A stretch of DNA of 35,252 nucleotides from an uncultured Prevotellaceae bacterium (GCA_946406035.1 CAMJJG010000027.1:1-35252); one strand, 5' to 3'. Positions 1-8,676 are shown, counted from the stretch's first letter. The notes: a model not told the origin generated them from the sequence alone. A program made the numbers and translations.

Positions 1-52
1 TGGTCTTCATTTCGTTCTCAATGTTGATCTCTAGAATTCGATCGTTGTCCAT
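1..52 (-). CDS. gyrA: DNA gyrase subunit A, N-terminal fragment
   Basis: Only the first 17 codons lie in the window; the gene runs off the left edge. The peptide reads MDNDRILEINIENEMKT, which matches the usual start of Bacteroidales GyrA (acidic D-R-I-x-x-I-N-I-E-x-E-M-K pattern just before the catalytic domain). A consensus promoter for this strand lies at 144-173, giving a leader of roughly 85 bases. Identification rests on a short but distinctive stretch, so a GyrA/ParC mix-up is possible; the I-N-I-E-x-E-M pattern favours GyrA. Confidence 0.68.
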   Translation of the reverse strand, partial: MDNDRILEINIENEMKT

Positions 53-143
53 TCTTTTCTTGTTCTTTTAAAATCTGTTTCGGGCATCGCACTGCAGGCT
101 CACTTTAGCCCCAGGCTAGCACGAGTGCCACGATATTAACCTA

Positions 144-173
144 CAAATTTACGCACTTTTTTTCAATCAACAA
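144..173 (-). promoter_or_regulatory. Bacteroidetes-type promoter for gyrA
   Basis: On the minus strand, TTG (171-173) is followed after exactly 19 bases by TAAATTTG (144-151), matching the Bacteroidetes housekeeping consensus TTG-N19-21-TAnnTTTG. It faces the gyrA start at 52. Confidence 0.65.
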
Positions 174-269
174 TTGGTTTTGCGCCTCTTTTTGACTGCT
201 CGAATAGCGAAATGTTTAAAACCTCATCAATTTTCTCGATTTATTAGGGTTATTGAGTTATAAATGTAT

Positions 270-277
270 TAATTTTG
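270..277 (+). promoter_or_regulatory. -7 element for the exonuclease gene
   Basis: TAATTTTG matches TAnnTTTG and sits 25 bases before the exonuclease ATG, giving a leader of about 20 bases as at other genes here. The nearest TTG (253-255) is only 14 bases upstream, so the -33 element is poor. Confidence 0.45.
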
Positions 278-302
278 TCACTAAAATGAATCTTACAGGC
301 AT

Positions 303-794
303 ATGCAGGACTTTGCGGCTATCGACTTTGAAACGGCTAACAGCGAGCGCAGCAGTGTGTGCTCGGTGGGCGTGGTTATCGTGCGTGACGGCGTGATTGT
401 CGACCGATTCTATTCCCTTATCCAACCTGAGCCCAATTATTACAATTACTGGTGTCAGCGCGTGCATGGATTGGGGCATGACGATACCGATGAAGCCCCC
501 GTTTTCCCCCTGGTATGGGCACAGATCGAACCCCTAATCGAGGGCTTGCCGCTAGTCGCGCATAACAAAGCCTTTGACGAGAGCTGCCTGAAAGCGGTAT
601 TCCGTTGCTACCAGATGGATTATCCCGACTATGAGTTCCACTGCACGTGTATCGCGTCCAAGCGTTTGCTCAAACAACTCCCCAACCACCAGCTACAGAC
701 CGTTGCCGCCTATTGCGGTTTTGACCTGCGCCAGCACCACCATGCCCTCGCCGATGCCGAGGCATGTGCCCACATCGCCATCAAGTTACTATAA
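303..794 (+). CDS. DEDDh 3'-5' exonuclease (DnaQ/RNase T superfamily)
   Basis: A 163-residue stand-alone exonuclease domain. ExoI is seen as FAAIDFETAN (D8, E10), ExoII as HNKAFDESCL (D92), and ExoIII as HHALADAEACA (H146, D151), which together supply the four metal-binding acidic residues and the catalytic histidine of the DEDDh class. Family members remove 3' nucleotides from DNA or RNA. The protein has no polymerase, BRCT or helicase extension, so it is not a full replicative epsilon subunit and may act in repair or RNA trimming. It is monocistronic, and a hairpin at 809-847 separates it from the convergent dnaA. The ATG at 303 follows a plausible promoter; no clear Shine-Dalgarno is present. 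Substrate cannot be decided from sequence. Confidence 0.88.
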   Translation: MQDFAAIDFETANSERSSVCSVGVVIVRDGVIVDRFYSLIQPEPNYYNYWCQRVHGLGHDDTDEAPVFPLVWAQIEPLIEGLPLVAHNKAFDESCLKAVFRCYQMDYPDYEFHCTCIASKRLLKQLPNHQLQTVAAYCGFDLRQHHHALADAEACAHIAIKLL

Positions 795-808
795 ACCAGT
801 CATTACCG

Positions 809-847
809 AATGAGGGTGAACCCACCCAAAATGGATCCACCCTCATT
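809..847. terminator. Shared hairpin between the convergent exonuclease and dnaA genes
   Basis: A perfect 10-bp stem, AATGAGGGTG (809-818) with CACCCTCATT (838-847), encloses a 19-base loop. It lies 14 bases after the exonuclease stop and 23 bases beyond the dnaA stop, so it can serve both strands. No long T-run follows on either side, so efficiency is uncertain. Confidence 0.6.
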
Positions 848-870
848 GCCCGATTTTCTTGACTTGTGAA

Positions 871-2274
871 TTATTGAGTCAGGCTAGCCGTTATTGCCTG
901 GACCTCGCGAGAAAAATCCTTCTCGATCGACATGCGTTGCTCGATTTGAATGCATGCGTGCAATACGGTAGCGTGAGTACGGTCAAGCTTAGCACCGATG
1001 CTGGTTGATGACATCTGAGCCTCCTTTTTGGCCAGATACATTACCAGCTGGCGTGCATCACTGATCTCACGCTTGCGGGACTTGCCGTAAAGCAGGTCGG
1101 TGGGCAGATTGTAGTAGTCGGCAACAGTCTCGGCAATGGACTCAAAGGTCACTTGCTTGGGAGTAACCTTGACGGTATTGCCGATGATGCTACGAGCCAG
1201 GTCAATCGTGATTTCTTGCCCCAGCATGGTGGCGTGGGCCAGCAGGGCGACCATGACGCCTTCAAGTTCACGCACGCTCTCCGTGACATTGGTGGCAATG
1301 TAGTCCAACACGTCTTCACCAATGTCCAGGCCGTCCTGTGCCGCCTTCATGGCCAGGAAATTGCGACGCAACTCATAGTCGGGTTTGGCGAGTTCCACCG
1401 TCATGCCCCACTTGAAGCGAGATATCAGTCTGGGCTCCATGCCGTCAAGGTCGCTGGGACGGCAATCGCTCGACATGATGAGCTGGTGCTGGTGCTGATG
1501 CAAGAAGTTGAAGATGTGGAAGAAGGTATTCTGAGTACCCGGCTTGCCGGCAAAGAACTGAATGTCATCAAGCAAGAGCACATCTATACTCTGGTAGAAG
1601 TTGATGAAGTCGTTGATTTTCTTCTGTTGAACGGCGGTCGTATACTGGCTCTCGAACACGCGAGAAGATACATAAAGTACTCTCATGCGAGGATTGTCCT
1701 CCTTGAGCTTGATACCGATAGCTTGCAACAGATGGGTCTTGCCAACACCTGTCGAGCCAAAGACAAACAAGGGGTTATAGGTCTTGACTTCGGGGTGCTC
1801 GGCAATCGCATGACCGATGCTCACAGCGAGCTTATTGCTCATGCTGCTGCAATAGTTGTCAAAGGTGTATCGCGGATTGAGCTGGGGGTCGATATCCTCT
1901 AGCCTGTCGTCACGCTCAAATGGATTGGCTACACGGGGCTTGTGGATTTTGAGTTCCTGCTTGAGCTTGTTGCTGGAGTTATCCTCGACCTGCTCTATTG
2001 CACTGGCGTCATCGTTGGCCACCACATTATATCTATAAGTGAGCTTGACGTTCTCGCCAAACACACGTTTCAATGCAGTCGAGATGATATTGAAGTAGCG
2101 TCCCTCGATTTGCTCAACAAAGAATTGTGAGGGAACCCTAAGCGTCACGCGATCGTTTTCCTGGTCAAAATCAACGGCAACAATGGGAGCGAACCAAGCA
2201 TCAAATTGCTCGGCCGGCAGGTTTGCCTTGATGACGTCAAGGCAACGGTTCCACTGTTGTGCAACGTTAATCAT
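871..2274 (-). CDS. dnaA: Chromosomal replication initiator DnaA
   Basis: Replication initiator ATPase, 467 residues, full length. Domain I covers about residues 1-75, followed by a short variable linker (about 85-125). The AAA+ core carries Walker A GSTGVGKTH (173-181), Walker B LLLDDIQ (233-239) and the arginine-finger stretch EPRLISRFKWG (280-290). Domain IV carries the basic helix SRKREISDARQLVMYLAKKE and the signature DRTHATVLHA (431-440) for DnaA-box binding. The ATG at 2274 gives the normal DnaA N-terminus (MINVAQQWNRCLDVI). The gene is monocistronic with a 423-base AT-rich region upstream and converges with the exonuclease gene. Confidence 0.97.
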   Translation of the reverse strand: MINVAQQWNRCLDVIKANLPAEQFDAWFAPIVAVDFDQENDRVTLRVPSQFFVEQIEGRYFNIISTALKRVFGENVKLTYRYNVVANDDASAIEQVEDNSSNKLKQELKIHKPRVANPFERDDRLEDIDPQLNPRYTFDNYCSSMSNKLAVSIGHAIAEHPEVKTYNPLFVFGSTGVGKTHLLQAIGIKLKEDNPRMRVLYVSSRVFESQYTTAVQQKKINDFINFYQSIDVLLLDDIQFFAGKPGTQNTFFHIFNFLHQHQHQLIMSSDCRPSDLDGMEPRLISRFKWGMTVELAKPDYELRRNFLAMKAAQDGLDIGEDVLDYIATNVTESVRELEGVMVALLAHATMLGQEITIDLARSIIGNTVKVTPKQVTFESIAETVADYYNLPTDLLYGKSRKREISDARQLVMYLAKKEAQMSSTSIGAKLDRTHATVLHACIQIEQRMSIEKDFSREVQAITASLTQ

Positions 2275-2697
2275 TTTTACTCAAATTTTTGCTTAGTAAG
2301 GTTGGTTTGTTTCGTGCTTTTAGCAGTACAAATTTCGGTTAATAATTTTTTTTAAAAAAGTGCTGAAAAAATTTGGAAAAGTCATTTTGACGGTAATAAT
2401 ATTGAAAAACAAAGGTTTACAACCTAATTTACATTTTTTATATTTTTAAAGCTATCAAAATTCAATAATTAATTGGTTTTTAAGCAATTAACAATTATGA
2501 AATATTTACCTATTCATTTTGGCACAAGCGCAAAACCCTGTTATTTCATCAATTCAATTTCCTCAAAACTGAAAACGGTAATTTTCAAAAAAAACTCTAT
2601 TTAGAATCAATCCGAATAGAGTTTTTTGATGTCAATTTTGAGCGATTTCAAGCTCCAACTGATGTTGCTTTATTGTATCTGAAATGATTAGCATACA
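2275..2697. other. AT-rich intergenic region upstream of dnaA
   Basis: This 423-base gap holds no convincing gene. It is very A+T rich (long A and T runs at 2340-2370 and 2430-2450) and contains the mlaD terminator (2587-2627). I scanned for DnaA boxes (TTATNCACA on either strand) and found none, so an origin is not supported. Two one-mismatch -7 elements face dnaA: GAAATTTG (minus, 2329-2336) and AACCTTTG (minus, 2410-2417), neither with a proper -33. Confidence 0.5.
2587..2627 (-). terminator. Intrinsic terminator of mlaD
   Basis: A 13-bp stem pairs 2589-2601 (AAAAAACTCTATT) with 2615-2627 (AATAGAGTTTTTT). Read on the minus strand it ends in a run of eight Ts (2594-2587), about 70 bases after the mlaD stop. 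The A/T arms make it potentially bidirectional. Confidence 0.75.
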
Positions 2698-3603
2698 CTA
2701 AAAGACTTTTACGTTTATATAACGCTTGGGATGGGCCTTGATATCAATGAGCAGTGAGTCGAGGCTTGCGATGGCATGATTGGCATTATCATAGAGTTCC
2801 CGATCGTTCATGATCTTGCCCAGCGACGAGTTCTTATCATTCAATTGCTCGCTCAGGGTTTGCAGATTGGCAAGTGTGGTATTGAGCTTATTAACAGTCT
2901 CATCGAGGGGCAGCTCCTTGAGCGAAGCAGACAGGTCGGTCAGGTTGCTAGAGGCGCCCGTCAGATTGCTGGTAATGCCATTGACATTATTAATCACACC
3001 AGGGACACTGCGGTTCAGCCCAGACATCAGCGTGTTGAGTTGCTGTGACGTGATCTGCAACTGGTGGGTTATGGCATCAAGTCGGGTTAGTGCTGCCACC
3101 AGAGCGGGATTGCCAGTGAGCCCATTAACGTTGTTCATGATAGAATCCACCTTGGGGAGCATATCTGTCACCATGGGCACCACGTTCTCCTTGACATTAT
3201 CCACTAGCGAGGGCTCATCGGTTAACGGGATGAAGCTACCCGACTTCATGGCAGTGCCGGGGTGGCCCAAATTAAGGACCAGTGTGGTCCCTCCTAATAA
3301 TCCCGAGACCATGCTGATGGTTGTGCCCTGGGGCACTACCATCTCCTTGTCCATGGACAGCATGAGGGTAATCTTGTTGTTCTTGTAGTCATAGGTGATT
3401 TCCCTCACTTGACCCACCTGGAAACCATTGTGGGTAACAGGTGTAGCCTCGAGTAATCCGTCAGCACTCTCGACCTCGGTATAGAAATAGTTAGCTGGAG
3501 TAAGCAAGTTGATTCCTTTAAGGTAATTTACCCCCCAGTAGAGCAATACTAAGCCCACAAGTACCGTAAGGGCTATTTTTACGTTCTTAGTGAAAAACTT
3601 CAT
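2698..3603 (-). CDS. MCE/MlaD family phospholipid-transport protein
   Basis: A 301-residue protein with one N-terminal membrane anchor (about residues 8-28), then an MCE domain (about 36-115, with the typical ADGL-x-x-x-x-PV and G-x-VGQV-x-x-I segments), then a long helical, N/L-rich region (about 130-290) likely to form the helical barrel or coiled coil after the MCE fold. MlaD-type proteins form periplasmic hexamers that carry phospholipids between inner and outer membranes with an MlaE/MlaF transporter. No mlaE or mlaF is adjacent here. The gene is transcribed alone, divergent from aroE, with a TAATTTTG -7 element at 3631-3638 and a terminator at 2587-2627. Confidence 0.88.
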   Translation of the reverse strand: MKFFTKNVKIALTVLVGLVLLYWGVNYLKGINLLTPANYFYTEVESADGLLEATPVTHNGFQVGQVREITYDYKNNKITLMLSMDKEMVVPQGTTISMVSGLLGGTTLVLNLGHPGTAMKSGSFIPLTDEPSLVDNVKENVVPMVTDMLPKVDSIMNNVNGLTGNPALVAALTRLDAITHQLQITSQQLNTLMSGLNRSVPGVINNVNGITSNLTGASSNLTDLSASLKELPLDETVNKLNTTLANLQTLSEQLNDKNSSLGKIMNDRELYDNANHAIASLDSLLIDIKAHPKRYINVKVF

Positions 3604-3630
3604 TTTCTATTGACTTTTTTATTTGATCGA

Positions 3631-3638
3631 CAAAATTA
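3631..3638 (-). promoter_or_regulatory. -7 element for mlaD
   Basis: TAATTTTG on the minus strand, 27 bases before the mlaD ATG, gives a leader of about 20 bases. No good TTG lies 19-21 bases upstream. Confidence 0.45.
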
Positions 3639-3787
3639 ATATTTTGTTTCCTAAGTGAAAGTCATTTTAGAGATTTTTCATCTAATTTAAGCCTCATAAA
3701 AGCACTCAAAAGGCATTTCCAAACAAAAATTGCGCCGAAATGGTCAAAAAACCAACCCTTATCGGTGGTAAATACAAGTTTTGTCAC

Positions 3788-3795
3788 TAAATTTG
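3788..3795 (+). promoter_or_regulatory. -7 element for aroE-comEC
   Basis: TAAATTTG followed by CA resembles the canonical Bacteroidetes -7 element. It lies 27 bases before the ATG at 3823, placing transcription start near 3802. This excludes the in-frame TTG at 3781 as the aroE start codon. Confidence 0.55.
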
Positions 3796-3822
3796 CATTC
3801 TCAATCAATCATATCTATCGTT

Positions 3823-4602
3823 ATGAAATCTCCACTTGCCTATAAATATCTGTATGGACTCATCGGCTACCCGCTGGTGCATTCATTCTCGCAAGACTTT
3901 TTTAACCAGAAGTTCCTTGCCGAGGACATTGACGCGCAATATATCAATTTTGAAATCGAGGATTTGGACCTTCTTACCGAAGTCATTGCCGAATACCCGA
4001 ATCTGAATGGATTGAATGTCACGGCCCCCTATAAGGAAGCTGTTATTCCCTATCTTGACTCACTGGATGATGATGCCCGGGATATTGGGGCTGTTAATGT
4101 CATCCGCTTTATTAGGGACAAACAGACGGGAGAATTGTTAAAACTGCGAGGATACAACAGCGATGTGGTGGGATTTGAAAAGACTATCGATAGCATATTG
4201 ACCCCACAACGCACTAGCGCACTGGTCCTCGGAACCGGTGGTGCCGCCAAGGCGGTGCGAGCCGCCTTCCTGCGCCAAGGCATCGACGTGCAACTGGTAT
4301 CGCGCCGCAAGTCGGAACACACATTAATATATGAGGAAATCACCCGTGCAATGGTTGCCTCCTATAAGATCATTGTCAACGCCACACCACTGGGCAAATA
4401 CCCTGACGATAATCAATGCCCCGATTTCCCCTATCGCTTCTTGACCAAGGACCACATCTGCTATGACCTGATCTATAACCCCGAGGAGACTTTGTTCATG
4501 AAAAAATCGGCGCAATTCGGTGCTGAGACCAAAAACGGCATCGAAATGCTGCTGTTACAGGCTTTTGACTCCTACGAGATCTGGACTCAAGAGGATCGTT
4601 GA
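3823..4602 (+). CDS. aroE: Shikimate dehydrogenase
   Basis: Reduces 3-dehydroshikimate to shikimate with NADPH in the chorismate pathway. In the 259-residue product the shikimate-binding serines occur in GYPLVHSFS (S21, S23), the catalytic lysine in NVTAPYK (K71), and the catalytic aspartate in YNSD (D114). The Rossmann loop is LGTGGAAKA (from 136), followed by VSRRKSE, an arginine pair that suits NADPH. The C-terminus shows YDLIYNPEET and NGIEMLLLQA, both family motifs. An in-frame TTG start at 3781 would add 14 residues, but that codon lies upstream of the promoter -7 element, so the ATG at 3823 is chosen. The stop overlaps or nearly abuts comEC, indicating co-transcription. Confidence 0.93.
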   Translation: MKSPLAYKYLYGLIGYPLVHSFSQDFFNQKFLAEDIDAQYINFEIEDLDLLTEVIAEYPNLNGLNVTAPYKEAVIPYLDSLDDDARDIGAVNVIRFIRDKQTGELLKLRGYNSDVVGFEKTIDSILTPQRTSALVLGTGGAAKAVRAAFLRQGIDVQLVSRRKSEHTLIYEEITRAMVASYKIIVNATPLGKYPDDNQCPDFPYRFLTKDHICYDLIYNPEETLFMKKSAQFGAETKNGIEMLLLQAFDSYEIWTQEDR

Positions 4603-4613
4603 AACCACCCCTC

Positions 4614-6677
4614 ATGTCCCAATCGGTACTTGCCAGAATTCCACTCTTGAGAGTGCTAGTGCCATTTGCTACCGGTATTATGGCACATGACCTGTGGCAT
4701 AGCTGGTGGCCCCCGATAGTTCTTCTTGCAGCTGGGATATTCATTTATCAACTGATTGCACATCTCTCATCAAGTCCTCAAGGCAGACTGCGCTGGCAAG
4801 GCTCCTATATCATGCCATTGTCGCTAATGGCCCTGTCACTAGGATGGCTCTGCGCCATCATTCATTGTCCGCCTCGCCTTACCGATAATCAATGCCATGA
4901 CCGAGTGCTCGCCGGCCGCATCACCAATCTAGATTATACCGATTTCTCGACTCGAATGACAATCGACTTGATGGACAATAAGTTGCCATCATGCAAAGTG
5001 TTGCTAACCACTCGCGGTTGCAACTATAACTTGCAGGCGGGAGATGTAGTTGCCTGGAAGGCGTCTCTCAATGCTATAGGCGATATGGGCAATCCCTATG
5101 AAATGGATTATGCCGCCTTCCTACTGCACACCCAGGGTGTCCGTTATCAACAACATCTGCCAGTCAAGCAGGTGAAAACGATTGGCCACTCGCCCACCCT
5201 GGTCACCCGTATGGCCTCAGCCAGGCGATATATACAGCACGAGGTGTTCAACTCGTCACTTTCTGAACCATCACAGCAGTTTGTCATTGCCCTGCTATTG
5301 GGTAACGGTGGCATGATCGACAAGGCGACAAGACAAGAGTTCTCGGCCGCTGGGGTCGCTCATGTGTTGGCCCTGAGTGGGCTGCACGTTGGCCTCATCG
5401 CACTGTTCATCTGGTGGCTGCTTCTCCCGCTTGATTACCTGGGGTTGAAGAAGTTGCGGCTAGCCATCTCATTGGTTTCCATCTTATTGTTTGCCATCTT
5501 TACCGGCTTGTCGCCAAGTGTTGTGCGCGCTGCAACGATGATTGGTTTTGTGTTTGTGTCCTTGATCCTGTATCGGCGTTCATTGTCGCTCAATGCTCTG
5601 GTAGCAGCGGCACTGGTGATACTGGTGCTGAATCCATCGGCGATCTATAGTGTGGGGTTCCAGCTCAGTTTCATTACCGTTGGGGCTATATTGCTGTTTG
5701 CCCAGTTGCCCGCATCCCTCAAGAGCCGATACCAATGGGTGAACTACATCACTTCAACAGTTATCACGTCTCTAGTGGCGATGGTGTCAACCGTGGCGTT
5801 GAGTGCACATTATTTCCACACAATCTCATTTCTGTCGGTTGTTTCCAACCTGCTGATTCTACCCGTCTTACCCATATTCATGGCTCTTGGAGCCTTATTC
5901 CTTCTTGTGTCAGCGGCAGGGCTGCAGTGGTCAATACTTGATGCGGCTATTGATGGCATATATAGCTACATCAACTGGTCGACACACACAGTCAATGCCA
6001 TCCCTCTGTCACATATCAGCGGGGTGTACGTCAGCACTATTGGTGTGATTCTCTATTTTGTGGTGTTATTGTTGGTAATCGCTTGGCTATATCGCCGCAA
6101 TTATGGTTATCTGCTGGCCGCGGCGTGTTCACTGGTAGTACTGATGTCCCACTCGTGGTGGCTGGACTATAAGACACCGAGCCGAGGTCTTATCTTTTTT
6201 AACTCATTCTCCAACACACCTGTCATGTATTATGACCATGGCATGGGCTATGTGTGGGTCCCTGATGAAGAAGAGGTCGATTCGACCTCGTTTGCCCGTT
6301 TCCATGCTGGTTTTCTTGCCCGTCACCGCATCAGTGGGTTGAGATTCATTACAGATGATGACAGCTTGCGTCTTGCCGATGCGATGGTCAATCCCCCTCA
6401 TGCATTTCTGATGGGGAGACGCTTGCTGGCTGTGGGCCGAGGTAAGTGGAAAAAAGTCGTGCCACCGCAACGGCGATTAGTTCTCGATGATATCATTGTC
6501 ACTAAGCGTTTTCATGGTTCAGTCAACACGTTGCAGCAGCTGTACAACTTTGATCGCATCATTCTCTCGGGGGCCACACATGACGCAACGGTAATGTTGC
6601 ACGAGTGTGACTCGATGCACATTACCGTTCATGACTTGTCAAGCCAGGGGGCGTTGCAATACCCTAGCGAGTTTTAG
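4614..6677 (+). CDS. ComEC/Rec2 family competence-like membrane protein
   Basis: A 687-residue polytopic protein. The N-terminal part has two to three membrane segments and an OB-like soluble region (DUF4131 type, about 85-185). The competence domain follows, with the hallmark ALSGLHVG (253-260) and LSPSVVRAATM, and about eight further membrane helices to roughly residue 520. ComEC forms the inner-membrane channel that imports single-stranded DNA. The metallo-beta-lactamase nuclease domain of Gram-positive ComEC (HxHxDH) is absent; a soluble tail of about 160 residues takes its place. The start is ATG 4614; a TTG at 4599 overlapping the aroE stop would add five residues. The gene ends in a 4-base convergent overlap with glmM. 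Confidence 0.88.
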   Translation: MSQSVLARIPLLRVLVPFATGIMAHDLWHSWWPPIVLLAAGIFIYQLIAHLSSSPQGRLRWQGSYIMPLSLMALSLGWLCAIIHCPPRLTDNQCHDRVLAGRITNLDYTDFSTRMTIDLMDNKLPSCKVLLTTRGCNYNLQAGDVVAWKASLNAIGDMGNPYEMDYAAFLLHTQGVRYQQHLPVKQVKTIGHSPTLVTRMASARRYIQHEVFNSSLSEPSQQFVIALLLGNGGMIDKATRQEFSAAGVAHVLALSGLHVGLIALFIWWLLLPLDYLGLKKLRLAISLVSILLFAIFTGLSPSVVRAATMIGFVFVSLILYRRSLSLNALVAAALVILVLNPSAIYSVGFQLSFITVGAILLFAQLPASLKSRYQWVNYITSTVITSLVAMVSTVALSAHYFHTISFLSVVSNLLILPVLPIFMALGALFLLVSAAGLQWSILDAAIDGIYSYINWSTHTVNAIPLSHISGVYVSTIGVILYFVVLLLVIAWLYRRNYGYLLAAACSLVVLMSHSWWLDYKTPSRGLIFFNSFSNTPVMYYDHGMGYVWVPDEEEVDSTSFARFHAGFLARHRISGLRFITDDDSLRLADAMVNPPHAFLMGRRLLAVGRGKWKKVVPPQRRLVLDDIIVTKRFHGSVNTLQQLYNFDRIILSGATHDATVMLHECDSMHITVHDLSSQGALQYPSEF

Positions 6678-8059
6678 ATCAGTGACAAAACGATCTTCTT
6701 GACATCTTCTCCCAGACGCTCGGCTTCCTGCATGGTGTGAGCCTCGCTATAGATGCGTATAATGGGCTCGGTGTTGCTCTTGCGCAGGTGTACCCAGCTA
6801 TCGGCAAAATCGATCTTGACGCCATCGATAGTGGACATCTGTTCACCTTGATAATGCTGTTCCACTGCCTTGAGAATGGCATCCACGTCCATTTCGGGCT
6901 TGAGCTCAAGTTTGGTCTTGGCGATACTGTATTGCGGATAGGTCTGTTTGAGTTCACTCACGGTCATTCCGCTCTTGGCTAGTAACGAGAGGAACAATGC
7001 CACGCCAACAAGGGCGTCACGGCCGTAGTGGCTAGCGGGATAGATAACACCACCATTGCCCTCACCGCCGATGACGGCACCCGTACGCCGCATCTCGGTA
7101 GTCACATTGACCTCGCCGACAGCGGCAGCAGTATAGGAGCAACCGTGATTCAATGTCACATCGCGCAGTGCTCGAGAGGATGACAAGTTGCTCACCGTCG
7201 AGCCTGGAGTGTGGGCCAGTACATAGTCGGCAACCGCTACTAGGGTATATTCCTCGACAAAGAACTCGCCGTTTTCCATTACAATGGCAAGACGGTCCAC
7301 ATCGGGATCGACAACAAAGCCCACATCGGCTTTGCCTTGCTTCATGAAGTCGCTGATGGCGGTAAGGTTCTGAGGTATCGGCTCGGGAGTGTGGCCAAAG
7401 TTGCCAGTGGGGTCACAGAACAGTTTCTCGATCCGCTTGACCCCTAAGGCCTCCAGTAATTGAGGGATAGCAATTCCGCCAACCGAATTAACCGCGTCAA
7501 CGGCAACCGTGAAGCCGGCCTTGCGTATGGCATCCACGTCAACGAGGTCGAGTGCCAGCACGTGATCAATGTGGCGACGCAGCCAGGTATAATTCTTCTG
7601 TTCCCGTCCCAGGTGATCCACGTCGGCATAATCAAAATCCTCGGCATCGGCAAGACGTAACACTTCTTTGCCCTCGGCATCGGTGAGGAATTCACCATTA
7701 TGGTTCAATAATTTTAACGCATTCCACTGCTTGGGATTGTGCGATGCTGTGATGATGATACCACCACAAGCGTGCTCTCCAACAACGGCCAGTTCGGTGG
7801 TGGGAGTGGTAGCCAGACCGATATTGACGACGTCAAATCCCATTCCCGTGAGCGTGCCGACAACGGTGTTGAGAACCATGCGTCCCGACAGGCGCGCATC
7901 TCGCCCGACGACAATGACATTGCTCTTGACAGGTGAGTTGCGTCGCATGAAGGTTGCGTAGGCCGAAGTGAACTTTACGATATCGAGCGGAGTGAGACCA
8001 TCGCCAGACGGGCCGCCGATGGTACCGCGAATACCTGATATAGACTTGATTAAAGACAT
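6674..8059 (-). CDS. glmM: Phosphoglucosamine mutase
   Basis: Converts glucosamine-6-phosphate to glucosamine-1-phosphate for UDP-GlcNAc, hence peptidoglycan and LPS precursors. The 461 residues contain all four phosphohexomutase motifs: phosphoserine loop TASHNPKQWNALK (S106), Mg loop DPDVDRLAI (D251, D253, D255), sugar loop GEGNGG (332-337) and phosphate loop RKSNTEP (426-432). The N-terminal SLIKSISGIRGTIGG and overall length match Bacteroidales GlmM better than phosphomannomutases. It is the third gene of a tight operon behind nrnA and a DUF4827 lipoprotein (20-base gap). Its last codon overlaps comEC tail to tail by 4 bases, leaving no room for a terminator. Confidence 0.92.
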   Translation of the reverse strand: MSLIKSISGIRGTIGGPSGDGLTPLDIVKFTSAYATFMRRNSPVKSNVIVVGRDARLSGRMVLNTVVGTLTGMGFDVVNIGLATTPTTELAVVGEHACGGIIITASHNPKQWNALKLLNHNGEFLTDAEGKEVLRLADAEDFDYADVDHLGREQKNYTWLRRHIDHVLALDLVDVDAIRKAGFTVAVDAVNSVGGIAIPQLLEALGVKRIEKLFCDPTGNFGHTPEPIPQNLTAISDFMKQGKADVGFVVDPDVDRLAIVMENGEFFVEEYTLVAVADYVLAHTPGSTVSNLSSSRALRDVTLNHGCSYTAAAVGEVNVTTEMRRTGAVIGGEGNGGVIYPASHYGRDALVGVALFLSLLAKSGMTVSELKQTYPQYSIAKTKLELKPEMDVDAILKAVEQHYQGEQMSTIDGVKIDFADSWVHLRKSNTEPIIRIYSEAHTMQEAERLGEDVKKIVLSLI

Positions 8060-8079
8060 TTCTCTATTGTAATGATTGA

Positions 8080-8658
8080 TTAGATTTGACTATGGTAATA
8101 ACGCACGTGATAGAAGAAGGGCATCACATAGGTGAGCTCGTTGGTGAAACCATATTGCGACTTGATGACGAGATTGACCTCGCATTCCACACCCAGGTAG
8201 ATCAATGGATACTGCAAACCATAGCCCCACTGCGATGACGAGGGCAAGGTGTAGTCACCATAATTGAAGCTGCATGAGGCTGCATCCATCGTGTCCTCGT
8301 TCCCGCTATAGATGCTCCAGGTGCCATCGGCATACCATGTCGAGAGACTGTAACGCGAGTAGCGGAAGTAGATGGGCTCACCCTTCTTGACCTTATCGTT
8401 CACCCGGTCGCCGGCATTGAGTACCTGCATATAGACGTTTCCGTCAGCATCCAGGCGATAGAAAGGCGCATTCTCACCCACTTCAAATACTGAGTCCTCG
8501 GGGACAGACATGACCACACGGTGGTTGGCCAAATAAGCATTGACCGCATTGCGCTCATCGTTCAATCGATCGGCATAGCTCTGCTCATTATTACATGCCG
8601 AGAGCAACACGAGGGACATGATTCCCAATAATACAGTGTTGTTAAATAATTTCTTCAT
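8080..8658 (-). CDS. DUF4827 family lipoprotein
   Basis: A 192-residue exported lipoprotein: positively charged N-terminus, hydrophobic core and lipobox LLSAC (Cys 22), followed by NNEQ. The mature part resembles the DUF4827 family, which is common in Bacteroidales and has an FKBP-like (peptidyl-prolyl isomerase-type) fold. Visible features supporting this are the GDRVNDKVKKGEPIYFRY segment and the aromatic-rich C-terminal half with many Tyr/Trp residues. Family function is not established. It sits between nrnA and glmM with gaps of 18 and 20 bases, an arrangement I recall as usual in Bacteroidales. No catalytic residues can be pointed out. Confidence 0.82.
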   Translation of the reverse strand: MKKLFNNTVLLGIMSLVLLSACNNEQSYADRLNDERNAVNAYLANHRVVMSVPEDSVFEVGENAPFYRLDADGNVYMQVLNAGDRVNDKVKKGEPIYFRYSRYSLSTWYADGTWSIYSGNEDTMDAASCSFNYGDYTLPSSSQWGYGLQYPLIYLGVECEVNLVIKSQYGFTNELTYVMPFFYHVRYYHSQI

Positions 8659-8676
8659 TATTAATGATCTATTTTT

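Noticed and set aside
1153-1902. Long open frame antisense to dnaA (plus strand, 249 codons)
   Set aside because: It lies wholly inside dnaA, has no recognisable motif or promoter, and arises from the codon bias of the real gene.
2275-2697. oriC next to dnaA
   Set aside because: No DnaA boxes on either strand by eye; AT richness alone is not enough.
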